Shown one piece after another: positions 1 through 8,015 of a stretch of 15,209 nt of DNA. The position numbers were made by a program, and so were the translations under genes. This DNA is from Clostridia bacterium (lineage in GTDB: Bacteria; Bacillota; Clostridia; Saccharofermentanales; UBA5734), in NCBI GenBank assembly GCA_018056585.1, contig JAGPFK010000004.1, positions 1 to 15,209 on the forward strand, read 5' to 3'. The notes beneath the pieces were generated by a model that saw only the letters and a list, made by a program, of their open reading frames with translations, was not told the DNA's origin and made no database searches. The first letter of the stretch is position 1. Each line of letters begins with the position of its first letter.

Positions 1-690
1 TTATTTGATGCCATCAACATAAAACAAAAAGAAGCGATTGAACAAGCTGCAGACTTAATCGTTGACGCCGTAAAAAAGAAGGGCGCCGTCCACGTTTATG
101 ATACGGGTCATATCATCAACAGTGAGCTGATTAATCGAGCGGGTGGCCTGGCTTTGCTTAAACCCCTGCGCTTCACTTTTACAGTCGAGGATCCGGTCTT
201 TCCAAGAGAGGAGAAAAACAGCGGCAATTTAGAAGGTTTGGGCCGATTAATCATTGAAAAATCAAACGTTTTGCCGGGTGATGTCATGATTATTGGTTCG
301 GTTTCAGGTAAGTCGTCCACTGTCATCGACTTGGCGTTGGCAGCCCGCGAAAAAGGCGCCCGTATTATTGCTGTGACTTCACCTTTGTATTCTTCATCCG
401 TTCAGTCCGAACATTCATCGGGTAAGCGCTTATATGAGTTGGGGGATGTGGTGATTGACAACGGTGCCCCCATTGGTGATGCGGCTATACCGGTTGAGGG
501 GCTGAGTAATCCTTTCGGTCCGGTGTCCGGTTTGGGCGCCGCCTATGCACTTTGGCTGGTTTGTGCTGAAGTCGTTGAAAAAATGCTGGCGCTGGGTCTT
601 GAACCGACGGTCTATAAAAGTGTTAATTTGCCAGATGGCCGTGACCATTATCAGGAAATGAGCAAACGATACGAGGAAAAAGGCTATTAA
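1..690 (+). CDS. SIS-domain sugar-phosphate-binding protein, 5'-truncated
   Basis: The reading frame is open from base 1 and ends at TAA 688-690, giving 229 visible residues; the start lies before the window. The sequence fits the SIS (sugar isomerase) fold of the UPF0309-like proteins of about 240 residues: an alpha/beta start with VHVYDTGH, a phosphosugar-binding loop GSVSGKSS near visible residue 99, then RIIAVTSPLYS and a helical end. Only a few N-terminal residues are probably missing. SIS proteins bind phosphorylated sugars and act as cytoplasmic isomerases, lyases or sensors; which reaction applies here cannot be read from sequence. The next gene starts 22 bases later behind a strong ribosome binding site, so it very probably shares an operon with the sugar importer and would handle the imported sugar after phosphorylation. 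That pathway role is inferred. Confidence 0.85.
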   Translation, partial: LFDAINIKQKEAIEQAADLIVDAVKKKGAVHVYDTGHIINSELINRAGGLALLKPLRFTFTVEDPVFPREEKNSGNLEGLGRLIIEKSNVLPGDVMIIGSVSGKSSTVIDLALAAREKGARIIAVTSPLYSSSVQSEHSSGKRLYELGDVVIDNGAPIGDAAIPVEGLSNPFGPVSGLGAAYALWLVCAEVVEKMLALGLEPTVYKSVNLPDGRDHYQEMSKRYEEKGY

Positions 691-712
691 GGACGAAAAA
701 GGAGATGGACTC

Positions 713-1636
713 ATGCCCCAAAAGGTGAAGAAAAAATGGCGCAGAGAACACAATACCTTGTTGGTGATGGCAGCTCCCACTATTGTTTATCTTATTTTGT
801 TCTGTTACATCCCCATGGCCGGTTTGATTATGGCCTTTCAGAATATGAATATTACTTTGGGGGTGTTTAAAAGTCCTTTTGTCGGTTTACGGAATTTCGA
901 ATTTCTATTCACATCCACAGATGCATTTATCATCACAAGAAACACCGTTCTTTATAACCTGATTTTTATTGTTGTCAACATGGTTGTATCTGTGTGTGCT
1001 GCTCTGTTGCTGAGTACTTTGCGTTCTTCTCTTTATGCCAAAACCATGCAGACCATTTATATGATGCCTTATTTTTTATCCTGGGCAGTGGTTGCCATTG
1101 TTGTCAATGCTTTTCTGGACCGTGATAACGGACTGGTTAATATGATCATGGAGAGAATGGGCAGGAAAAGCACAACGAATTGGTATCACCAAACGCGAAT
1201 TTGGCCGCCTCTTCTTGTGGCTGTCAATGCATGGAAAAATGTAGGGTATCAGACGGTTCTTTATTTGGCTGTTATTTCGGGCATTTCCACAGATTATTAT
1301 GAAGCGGCTGTTTTGGATGGGGCCAGCAATTGGCAGCAAGCGAAGTATATTACAATTCCGCATCTGAGATTTATCGTTGGCATTTCAATCATTTTGGCTA
1401 TGTCTAACATTTTTCGAGGTGATTTCGGGCTGTTCTATAATGTACCGATGAACAGTGGTCGTCTTTACCCTGTTACGGATGTCATCGATACCTATATTTA
1501 TCGATGTTTGACTTATCTGAATAATGTAGGCATGTCAACGGCCGCAGGTATGTATCAGTCTGTTGTTGGGTTAATCATGGTTCTCATTGTGAACTGGATT
1601 ATAACAAAAATAGATCCTGAGAGCGCCATGTTTTAA
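713..1636 (+). CDS. LplB-type sugar ABC transporter permease
   Basis: This is a 307-residue inner-membrane permease of the binding-protein-dependent sugar importer family (LplB/YteP type). It has about six hydrophobic segments, the first in residues 16-40. Near residue 198 it carries the cytoplasmic EAA loop (EAAVLDGASNWQQAKYITIP), which contacts the ATPase. The ATG at 713 is preceded by AAAAAGGAG (696-704) with eight bases between, an ideal site. The full length matches the family. It lies between the SIS gene and a second permease, with which it should form the heterodimeric channel. No ATPase gene is present in the window; transporters of this class commonly use a shared MsmX-type ATPase encoded elsewhere, which is inferred here. 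The substrate is unknown; relatives carry oligosaccharides such as pectin- or glycan-derived sugars. Confidence 0.93.
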   Translation: MPQKVKKKWRREHNTLLVMAAPTIVYLILFCYIPMAGLIMAFQNMNITLGVFKSPFVGLRNFEFLFTSTDAFIITRNTVLYNLIFIVVNMVVSVCAALLLSTLRSSLYAKTMQTIYMMPYFLSWAVVAIVVNAFLDRDNGLVNMIMERMGRKSTTNWYHQTRIWPPLLVAVNAWKNVGYQTVLYLAVISGISTDYYEAAVLDGASNWQQAKYITIPHLRFIVGISIILAMSNIFRGDFGLFYNVPMNSGRLYPVTDVIDTYIYRCLTYLNNVGMSTAAGMYQSVVGLIMVLIVNWIITKIDPESAMF

Positions 1637-1655
1637 AGACCAGGGAGGATAGAGT

Positions 1656-2579
1656 ATGGCTTCTGAAACTCGGTCATCCAGAAGACTCAACGTCATAACG
1701 CCCGGATGGAATGCTGTTTTTTCTGTTCTTCTGGCTATCATCGCACTTTTCATTCTGATACCGATGGTGCTCATTTTTATCATTTCATTTTCAAGCGAGC
1801 TGAGCATCGCAAATAGAGGCTACAGCTTCTGGCCCGAAGAATGGTCGCTGGATGGCTATCGGTATTTGTTTAAAACAGGAGATCAGCTGCTCAATTCATA
1901 TCTGATTACTACTTTTTATTCAGTGGTTGGTACGCTGATGAGTATGACCGTGATGACGATGTACTCTTATGTCATCGCGCAGCGAAATTTTCCTCTTTGC
2001 CGTTTTTTAACGTGGATGCTGTTTTTTACCATGCTTTTCAGCGGGGGGCTTGTTCCTTCCTATATCCTTAATGTTCGTTATCTTCATATCAACGACAGCA
2101 TCTGGATTTTCCTGCTTCCATCATTGGTGAATGCTTACTATACGATTATTTTGCGTACCTTCATACAGACGACCATACCGGAAACGCTTTTTGAGGCTGC
2201 TAAAATAGATGGCGCTGGTCATTTCAGGGTCTTTGTCAGTATCGTCCTGCCGCTGTTTAAAACAGGTATTGCGACTGTCAGTTTGTTTAATATCGTTTCC
2301 AGATGGAATGATTGGTTTACCGGCATGCTTTATATTCAAAACCCAAAATTAATTCCGTTACAAACGATGTTGACCAAAATTCAGAATTCCATTGAATTTC
2401 TTAAGCAAAATGCTTCGATTGCCGCTACACCGGATGGTATCGCCCTTTTGCGTTCATTACCGGACGAAAATTTACGCATGGCCTGCACCGTTGTTGTTAT
2501 TCTTCCGATTCTCCTTGCCTATCCGTTTTTCCAGCGCTTTTTTGTGCAGGGACTCACCGTGGGCAGCATCAAAGGATAG
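1656..2579 (+). CDS. LplC-type sugar ABC transporter permease
   Basis: This is the partner permease, also 307 residues, of the LplC/YtcP (MalG-like) type. The first membrane segment lies at about residues 20-45 (FSVLLAIIALFILIPMVLIF). The EAA loop is near residue 180 (EAAKIDGAGHFRVFVSIVLP), and the protein ends with the typical FVQGLTVGSIKG tail. The start ATG follows GGGAGG (1643-1648) with seven bases between, and the gene begins 19 bases after the stop of the previous permease, so the two are co-transcribed. The longer segment before the last membrane helix (around residues 245-275) is usual for the LplC subgroup. It would pair with the upstream permease and receive sugar from the lipoprotein encoded downstream. 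Confidence 0.93.
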   Translation: MASETRSSRRLNVITPGWNAVFSVLLAIIALFILIPMVLIFIISFSSELSIANRGYSFWPEEWSLDGYRYLFKTGDQLLNSYLITTFYSVVGTLMSMTVMTMYSYVIAQRNFPLCRFLTWMLFFTMLFSGGLVPSYILNVRYLHINDSIWIFLLPSLVNAYYTIILRTFIQTTIPETLFEAAKIDGAGHFRVFVSIVLPLFKTGIATVSLFNIVSRWNDWFTGMLYIQNPKLIPLQTMLTKIQNSIEFLKQNASIAATPDGIALLRSLPDENLRMACTVVVILPILLAYPFFQRFFVQGLTVGSIKG

Positions 2580-2645
2580 CAAAACACATGGATTCTCGCG
2601 CTATAACAGCCTTTAAGGTATAACAGGTTATTGTCTCCCGTTTGA

Positions 2646-2693
2646 TGATACACCTTTTCGGTTCAGTTGCCCGATCGACTGAAAAGGTGATCA
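2646..2693 (+). other. intercistronic stem-loop before the binding-protein gene
   Basis: Arms TGATACACCTTTTC (2646-2659) and GAAAAGGTGATCA (2681-2693) pair along 13 base pairs with one bulged A and a loop of about 21 bases. An alternative inner pairing TTCAGT/ACTGAA competes with it. No U-tract follows, so it is unlikely to be a plain terminator. It sits in the 172-base gap between the second permease and the binding protein. There it could stabilise or separate the downstream mRNA, a common way of making more binding protein than permease; this role is inferred. Confidence 0.5.
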
Positions 2694-2751
2694 TAAAGGT
2701 AGCCGTCTGTTTTCAAAAGGAGTCGTTTTCACTAGAAAAGGAGGAAAGAAA

Positions 2752-4374
2752 ATGCAACAAAAGATGAGAAAATCCATCATCATTTTAATGGTCTGTCTGC
2801 TGTTCGTTTTCAGTGTGGCTTGTGAAAAGAGCCAGACAACAGCAACATCCGGAACAAAAACATCTACAACCGGCACCTCAAAAACCAGTTCTTCAGGCGA
2901 AACAACGAAATCTGGTTCGGAAGAACTCGAATTTGTAACTTTTGATTGGTATCTTGGCCTCAATCCCATGCCTGATTGCCAGATGGTTAATGACGCGGTC
3001 AACGAATACCTGAAGGAAAAGATCAATGCCAATGTCAATATCTATTATTGGGAAGCCAAAGAGTGGGAAGAGAAAATGACAACCATGATCAGCGCAGGGC
3101 AAGATGTCGGAGTGGTTGGCTTTGGCAGCCAATCTAAGCTGGATTATGTTGTCCAGTCAACCCGCGGTTCTTTCTATCCGCTCGATGACTTGCTGGCTCA
3201 ATATGGTCAGGGAACCTGGGCTTTGTTTGATGAAGGCATCTGGGATTGCATGCGTATTAAAGGAAAAATATATGGCATCCCATCCCTCAAAGATAACTGC
3301 TATATTATTTCAATGATTTATAATGCTGAAATGGCCGACGCTTTGGGGCTTGACATGGATAGTGTTCAATATAGCAATTGGCGCAACATCGAAGGTTTCC
3401 TTTTTGACGTCATTGAAAAACGCGAAGCGATGTTCCCGGAATATAACGAATACCCGCTTTGCGGCGGAGCCGGACTTGAATCTCCGTACAATTTTGCGGT
3501 TGAGTCATTTTTGAATGACAGTTTCCTTTGTGTCTGCAATATTGATCCTTTCTTTGATGTGGCCGGTTACGATGACGACACGGTTTTTAATCTTTACGCA
3601 ACAGATGAGTACCGCGAGTTTTGCAAGAGCCGCCAGCGCATGGTGGAACGCAACATCTTTGCCTATGATTACACAGGCAAAGATGAGTGGAACTATACAG
3701 GTGGTATGTTTGCCTGGGTAGGCTGGGGCTATACCTATATGCAGGAGCACTTATTCGGTGATGCGTTTACGACAAAGATGATCGTGTCGGATCACATCTG
3801 GACAGACACCAACAACTATTTCAGCGCGGGTACCGCGATCTCCGCCAATTGCGCCGTTCCAGAGCGGGCTATGATGATGTTGGAACTGGTTAACACCGAT
3901 CCCGATTTTGCGACCATGATGCGTTTTGGCATCGAAGGAAAGCATTACATCATCAATGAAGAGGGCAAAATGCAATTTGAAGGTAGTGAGCGAAACGGTG
4001 GCAAAAGAGAAGATTATGGATATTACTACTGGTACGCTGCTCCTGTTGGCAACCTGACAATTGTACGGGCGCCGGAAAGCCTGGTTGGTCCGGATGGAAT
4101 TATGTTAAAACGGATGATTGAGTACAACAACACAGCAGTCCGTCCGAATCACATGGGTTTTGTTTTCGATATAGAGCCGGTTTCAACGGAACTTGCAGCC
4201 TGCACCAGCGTTGTTATGGAGTATCGGGATGTGTTACGCAATGGCCAGCTTGAATCTCAAGAGGAAGTTGACACCGTTGTTGATGAGTTTGTGGCCAAAT
4301 TGGAGGCCAACAATGTGCAGAAAATCATTGATGAAGCACAGAAACAGATTGATGAATGGAAAGCATCCAGGTAA
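2752..4374 (+). CDS. extracellular sugar-binding lipoprotein (LplA-like)
   Basis: This is a 540-residue solute-binding protein for the ABC importer. It begins with a lipoprotein signal: basic residues 4-7, a hydrophobic core, then lipobox S-V-A-C with the lipidated Cys at position 24. A Ser/Thr/Gly-rich linker (about 27-57) tethers the domain to the outer face of the membrane. The mature part, rich in Trp and Tyr (WYLGLNPMPD, YYWEAKEWEEKM, YYYWYAAPVG), fits the large LplA/YtcQ family of 500-550 residues; aromatic residues usually stack on sugars. The ATG follows AAAAGGAGG (2736-2744) with seven bases between, the strongest site in the cluster, consistent with high expression. The ligand is unknown. 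A second in-frame Met at residue 5 is a weaker alternative start. Confidence 0.93.
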   Translation: MQQKMRKSIIILMVCLLFVFSVACEKSQTTATSGTKTSTTGTSKTSSSGETTKSGSEELEFVTFDWYLGLNPMPDCQMVNDAVNEYLKEKINANVNIYYWEAKEWEEKMTTMISAGQDVGVVGFGSQSKLDYVVQSTRGSFYPLDDLLAQYGQGTWALFDEGIWDCMRIKGKIYGIPSLKDNCYIISMIYNAEMADALGLDMDSVQYSNWRNIEGFLFDVIEKREAMFPEYNEYPLCGGAGLESPYNFAVESFLNDSFLCVCNIDPFFDVAGYDDDTVFNLYATDEYREFCKSRQRMVERNIFAYDYTGKDEWNYTGGMFAWVGWGYTYMQEHLFGDAFTTKMIVSDHIWTDTNNYFSAGTAISANCAVPERAMMMLELVNTDPDFATMMRFGIEGKHYIINEEGKMQFEGSERNGGKREDYGYYYWYAAPVGNLTIVRAPESLVGPDGIMLKRMIEYNNTAVRPNHMGFVFDIEPVSTELAACTSVVMEYRDVLRNGQLESQEEVDTVVDEFVAKLEANNVQKIIDEAQKQIDEWKASR

Positions 4375-4417
4375 AGGACAAAGCCTGATCAAGAGAATTG
4401 AGTTACCGCTTTAAAAC

Positions 4418-4458
4418 GATACCCTCATCTGGAGTTCTTCCCTCTGGATGAGGGTATC
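4418..4458 (+). other. strong 17-bp stem-loop between binding protein and DUF5107 gene
   Basis: Arms 4418-4434 and 4442-4458 pair along 17 positions, the outer 12 (GATACCCTCATC/GATGAGGGTATC) perfectly and the inner five with two G-U pairs, around a seven-base loop. No U-tract follows on the + strand; the start of the DUF5107 gene comes 20 bases later. It could protect the upstream binding-protein mRNA from 3' decay, weaken readthrough, or be a factor-dependent terminator. I see no separate promoter between it and the next gene. Confidence 0.6.
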
Positions 4459-4478
4459 CGGTCAACATGAGGTATTTT

Positions 4479-6509
4479 ATGTCCACATTAAAAATTTGTG
4501 ATTATATCATGCCGGCGGCTGCTTTGGGAGGATTGAATCCGCTCCCGGATATTCAGCCCATCCAGACCAGAAAAAAAATTCACATCGATGAAAAAACCAT
4601 TACGCCGGAGGAAGCTCAATATATGGGATGGGCTCCCGTGCATAGCATTTTGCCATATCAATTTCAGGATGGCTATAATCGAACACGACGCTTGCGTTCT
4701 TTTAAGTCTTTTGTTCTTGAAAATGATTATATCAAAGCTACTTTTCTTCCGGATGTGGGCGGCAGACTCTGGTCTTTGGTTGACAAGACGACCGGCCGCG
4801 AACTGATTCACAAAAATCCTGTCTTTCAACCGTGTAACCTGGCCATTCGAAATGCTTGGGTTTCGGGCGGTGTTGAATGGAATATTGGTGTTATCGGGCA
4901 CTCTCCGTTCACAGTAGATCGCGTCTTTGCCGAACGTCTGCAGCTTCATGATGGCACACCTGTTTTAAGACTGTATCAATATGAACGTATCCGAAAATTA
5001 TTTTTTCGCGTCGAAGCTGTTCTGCCTGAAGAAGCACGCTGCCTCTATATCAGAGTTCGCATTGATCATCCGCTTTTTGAAGACACGGCTGTTTATTGGT
5101 GGAGCAACACCGCTTATGATGAGCGGGAAGATGTACGTGTGTTGGTACCGGCTGATCGTTCCTTCCGTTATGGATATGGAGGACAGTTAACCAAGGTCAA
5201 TATTCCTGATATGCCTTTTGATGGAACAACCATTGATGTGAGTTGGCCGACTCATTTAAACCAAGCCATGGATTTTTTCTTTGATTTGCCGGAGCATCAG
5301 CGGCGCTGGATCAGTGCTGTCGATGGCACCGGATACGGACTTATCCAGTCATCAACTGATACACTTCGCGGACGCAAGCTTTTTGTTTGGGGAACAGGGA
5401 CAGGGGGACGTCATTGGCAGACATTTCTTTCTGTCCCCGGCTCTGCTTATTTTGAAATTCAGGCAGGACTGGCGCGCACCCAATTGGAGCACCTGCCAAT
5501 GCCGCCTGGTACCACCATTTCCTGGACCGAGATGTACGGTCCGATCAAAGTTGATCAATCTGTTGCGCATGGGAAAGACTGGAAAGCGGCAACTGAATCC
5601 GTTGAGAAGGCGTTAGAGAAGGCCTATCCACGCGAACACCTGGATGCAATGCATGAACAACTGAAAAGACAACTTGATTCGAAGCAGGGGGAGCTTCTTC
5701 ATGTGGGTGATGGGTGGGCCTTTGTTGATCAGGCTTTATATGGTTCGGATTTTACCAACCCAGGCCTGCAATTTCCCAAAAGGCGTCTGGGTAAAGAAGA
5801 ACGCATGTGGCTGAACTTAATAGAAAAAAGAACGCTTGACAACAAAAATCCCTTAGAGCCGCCTGGCAGTTATCAGGTTGGTGCTCCTTGGGCCAAACTG
5901 CTTCGGGAAACAATTCAGGAAGGCGGCAGTCGCAATTGGTTTGGCTATTACCATTATGGTGTCATTTTGGCTCATGCCGGAAAATGGGAAAAAGCGAAAG
6001 AGGCCTTTGAAAAATCCCTTTACGATGCTGAAAATCCATGGGCTTTACGTTGCCTGGCATGGATGAAGCAACAAAATCTGACGGATCAAAAGGCAGATCA
6101 AAATGAAGCGGATATCGAAGCATCAAAGCTCTATCTCAGGGCTGTTAACCTAATAAAAGAACGTCATCTTGTTATTGAGGCCATGCACGCTTTGCAAAAA
6201 TGCGGCCGGCCCGATCACATTTTGTCGCTTTATAACGATTTACCCTCTTCCTTGCGCCAGAATGGCCGGATTAAAGTTTTTTTGGTCGAGGCGCTTCTTG
6301 ATCTTGGGCAGATCGAAAAAGCAGAACAAATGCTTCGAAAGCCATTTAACCTTTATGATATTCGAGAAGGAGAAATCAAGCTCTCAGATCTCTGGTTCCG
6401 CCTGTGTGCCATCAAACATGATCCTAGCCGCGTATGGGATGAGGACTTTCTGAAGGAAATCCGAAATCAATATCCACCGCCGGCACACTTAGATTTCCGT
6501 ATGAAATAA
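4479..6509 (+). CDS. DUF5107 protein with C-terminal TPR-like repeats
   Basis: This is a 676-residue cytoplasmic protein with no signal peptide. Residues about 60-360 form the DUF5107 beta-sandwich, related to galactose-mutarotase-like carbohydrate-active folds: ATFLPDVGGRLWSLVDKTTG, then GGVEWNIG, TAVYWWSNTAYDE, FVWGTGTGGRHWQTF and a Trp-rich core. The C-terminal half is helical with TPR-like units (GYYHYGVILAHAGKWEKAKE, then LVEALLDLGQIEKAEQMLRK). Such proteins occur next to sugar transporters and are thought to act on or bind carbohydrate, but no reaction is assigned here. The start is taken at ATG 4479 because GAGG at 4469-4472 is spaced six bases from it; the upstream in-frame ATG at 4467 overlaps that same site and has none of its own. 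It is the last gene before a strong terminator. Confidence 0.85.
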   Translation: MSTLKICDYIMPAAALGGLNPLPDIQPIQTRKKIHIDEKTITPEEAQYMGWAPVHSILPYQFQDGYNRTRRLRSFKSFVLENDYIKATFLPDVGGRLWSLVDKTTGRELIHKNPVFQPCNLAIRNAWVSGGVEWNIGVIGHSPFTVDRVFAERLQLHDGTPVLRLYQYERIRKLFFRVEAVLPEEARCLYIRVRIDHPLFEDTAVYWWSNTAYDEREDVRVLVPADRSFRYGYGGQLTKVNIPDMPFDGTTIDVSWPTHLNQAMDFFFDLPEHQRRWISAVDGTGYGLIQSSTDTLRGRKLFVWGTGTGGRHWQTFLSVPGSAYFEIQAGLARTQLEHLPMPPGTTISWTEMYGPIKVDQSVAHGKDWKAATESVEKALEKAYPREHLDAMHEQLKRQLDSKQGELLHVGDGWAFVDQALYGSDFTNPGLQFPKRRLGKEERMWLNLIEKRTLDNKNPLEPPGSYQVGAPWAKLLRETIQEGGSRNWFGYYHYGVILAHAGKWEKAKEAFEKSLYDAENPWALRCLAWMKQQNLTDQKADQNEADIEASKLYLRAVNLIKERHLVIEAMHALQKCGRPDHILSLYNDLPSSLRQNGRIKVFLVEALLDLGQIEKAEQMLRKPFNLYDIREGEIKLSDLWFRLCAIKHDPSRVWDEDFLKEIRNQYPPPAHLDFRMK

Positions 6510-6532
6510 AAGTGAATTCACTAACGCATCAG

Positions 6533-6561
6533 AAAGGCCCGGTTTTCAAGCCGGGCCTTTT
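6533..6561 (+). terminator. rho-independent terminator of the sugar cluster
   Basis: A 10-bp stem AAAGGCCCGG (6533-6542) / CCGGGCCTTT (6551-6560) with an eight-base loop runs into TTTT (6558-6561). The A-run on the left makes it able to work on both strands. It begins 23 bases after the DUF5107 stop codon and closes the cluster. Confidence 0.88.
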
Positions 6562-6804
6562 CAGGCCGGTTCCAACTGTCCCGGGCATCATTGGATCTCT
6601 GAAAGAACATCGTATGGTCAACTTTATCGTCAGATCAACCTTTAACAAAGCCAGCTTGAACCAGCCTATCGAAGCAATAGTTAAAAACAGCTGGATAGAA
6701 GACACGCCGATTGTATTGATTAAGGCTGAAGCCGCTTTGTGATCAATCGATGAGACTGTACAGCTTTCCTCCTCCCTTAAAAATGAATCAGCATTTTAAA
6801 TAAA
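6562..6804. other. gene-poor interval, no supported gene
   Basis: Between the terminator and the next promoter I find no convincing gene. A 76-codon + strand frame (6512-6742) runs through the terminator and lacks a ribosome binding site. On the - strand a frame of similar extent reads hydrophobic (for example LINTIGVSSIQLFLTIASIG) and has a GGGAGGAGG-like sequence upstream (complement of about 6768-6778), but no usable start codon follows it in that frame. It may be a decayed membrane-protein gene or plain spacer. Confidence 0.4.
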
Positions 6805-6833
6805 TTGACATCATTTTTAATCAAACTTATATT
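6805..6833 (+). promoter_or_regulatory. sigma-A promoter of the small AraC-type gene
   Basis: TTGACA (6805-6810) and TATATT (6828-6833) are separated by exactly 17 bases, an almost perfect sigma-A promoter in AT-rich surroundings. The expected start near 6840 leaves a leader of about 110 bases before the gene at 6950. That leader holds a small hairpin ATCGG-TTAGG-CCGAT (6908-6922) not far upstream of the start codon. Confidence 0.75.
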
Positions 6834-6949
6834 ATAATAAAAATAAATCGGCTCAATCCGGCTTGGATCATAAAAATACTTCATTGCCATTTTAAACCAC
6901 AAACATCGGTTAGGCCGATCAAAAAATTGATATAAGGGATTGAAAAGGT

Positions 6950-7318
6950 ATGGCAATATCACAACCCATGATGATTGTTCGATATTTACATCAGTACATT
7001 AAGCGTAACCTGGACAAAGATCTGACTTTGAATCAGCTGGCCTCTCATTTATCATTTAACCCTTCTTATCTGTCTCGGATGCATCGGGAGGTCACCGGCA
7101 TCAAACTATCAGACTACATTTGCACAGCCCGCATTGAACATGCCAAAGGATTGCTGGAACATACCAACAAAAGCATTGCGGATATTGCTAAAGCCGTGGG
7201 CTATGAAAACAGCAGCTGCTTTTCCCGTGCATTCAAACGACATGAAGGGATTTCGCCGAGCAAATATCGTGCCTACAATAAAATCGGAAAGGACTCCTGG
7301 CCAATCTTTAACGATTAA
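6950..7318 (+). CDS. AraC-type DNA-binding domain protein, stand-alone
   Basis: This 122-residue protein is almost entirely the AraC/XylS DNA-binding domain with its two helix-turn-helix units: LTLNQLASHLSFNPSYLSRM (residues about 25-44) and SIADIAKAVGYENSSCFSRA (about 77-96), ending in the usual F.R..G.SPS.YR signature. The sensor domain found in full AraC regulators (about 280 residues) is absent. A TGA lies in frame nine bases upstream of the ATG, so no longer version is encoded. The ATG at 6950 has AAGGG about 13 bases upstream, which is rather far; ATG 6968 or 6971 is possible but without a better site. Preceded by its own promoter and followed by a terminator, it is a single-gene unit. 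It may act like a SoxS/MarA-type small activator controlled by its own level; its targets, perhaps the adjacent sugar cluster, are inferred. Confidence 0.85.
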   Translation: MAISQPMMIVRYLHQYIKRNLDKDLTLNQLASHLSFNPSYLSRMHREVTGIKLSDYICTARIEHAKGLLEHTNKSIADIAKAVGYENSSCFSRAFKRHEGISPSKYRAYNKIGKDSWPIFND

Positions 7319-7357
7319 GAGTTTTTGCTCTTCTTTTGTCGGTTTATGACAGATGAG

Positions 7358-7381
7358 GACGGCTTATCAAGCCGTCTTTTT
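7358..7381 (+). terminator. rho-independent terminator after the AraC-type gene
   Basis: GACGGCTT (7358-7365) and AAGCCGTC (7369-7376) form an eight-bp stem with a three-base loop followed by TTTTT (7377-7381). A smaller hairpin AAGAG/CTCTT with a T-rich loop lies directly after the stop codon at about 7316-7332 and may help. Confidence 0.88.
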
Positions 7382-7409
7382 GCTGTAATCTGAAAAAGAG
7401 GTGATGACT

Positions 7410-8015
7410 GTGTATCGAAACGCCTGGCTCGGCTTCGCGTGCTTCATCGTTATTGTCTTTTACATCTGTATTGAACAGAATCATACCGGGGCAAGTCGTG
7501 AGCCTGAACAAATTGCAACGTCAATGACTGAAGCGAGGGCTGCTCCCCTATGCGAGTCGCCTTTATCTGACCTTGCCAGATCTGATGTGGTGAAAACCAA
7601 CCAGGTTTTTAGTATGACCATTACAGCAACCCCGTCTATTGGCTATTTTTCTGGACAAATAAATTGCCTTGGAGAAGTCATTCCTCAGGATCACAAACGA
7701 TTGATGGCTGGAGAACGATTGAATCTCAGCTTGATGTTTAGTCAGGAACCCCAGTCTATTGAAGTCATTCTGAACGGAAAAATCTGGCATTTTAATGTTC
7801 CGCCAGGTGTCACACGTTATGAAACCGGTATCATATTACCGGATTGGGAACCGACCATTTCCTTTAGCGGTGAAAGACTCAACCCCCCTATGACGCTGAC
7901 TGTCCGGGCCAGAGCTCGATACGATGCGGGATTAACCACAGAACAAAGCATTTCCGGGTTTGAGCTGACAGGAGATGTCCGCCAACTGGTGCGGGTTCAA
8001 CCCATTCGCCCTTAA
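7410..8015 (+). CDS. exported or membrane-anchored protein of unknown function
   Basis: I do not recognise this family. The 201-residue product has a hydrophobic N-terminus (residues about 5-21, LGFACFIVIVFYICI) that is either a signal peptide or a membrane anchor. A low-complexity polar stretch follows, and then a beta-rich region (SMTITATPSIGYFSG, QSIEVILNGKIWHFNV, PPMTLTVRARARYDAG) suggesting one extracellular beta-sandwich domain. There are two Cys in the extracellular part and no lipobox. The start is placed at GTG 7410 because GAGGTG (7398-7403) is spaced six bases from it; GTG 7401 is in frame but is part of that binding site. No promoter of its own was found between the terminator and the start, so the transcription signal is unclear. 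It converges on the DUF5305-like gene with overlapping stop codons. Confidence 0.7.
   Translation: MYRNAWLGFACFIVIVFYICIEQNHTGASREPEQIATSMTEARAAPLCESPLSDLARSDVVKTNQVFSMTITATPSIGYFSGQINCLGEVIPQDHKRLMAGERLNLSLMFSQEPQSIEVILNGKIWHFNVPPGVTRYETGIILPDWEPTISFSGERLNPPMTLTVRARARYDAGLTTEQSISGFELTGDVRQLVRVQPIRP

Noticed and set aside
430..780. 116-codon - strand ORF over the SIS/permease junction
   Set aside because: Antisense to two solid genes and without a ribosome binding site.
2700..2751. CcpA (cre) site upstream of the sugar-binding protein gene
   Set aside because: No sequence here matches the cre consensus well enough.
4488..4949. 153-codon - strand ORF
   Set aside because: Antisense shadow of the DUF5107 gene with no start signal and no domain.
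6512..6742. 76-codon + strand ORF after the DUF5107 gene
   Set aside because: It runs through the terminator hairpin, lacks a ribosome binding site and has no recognisable domain.
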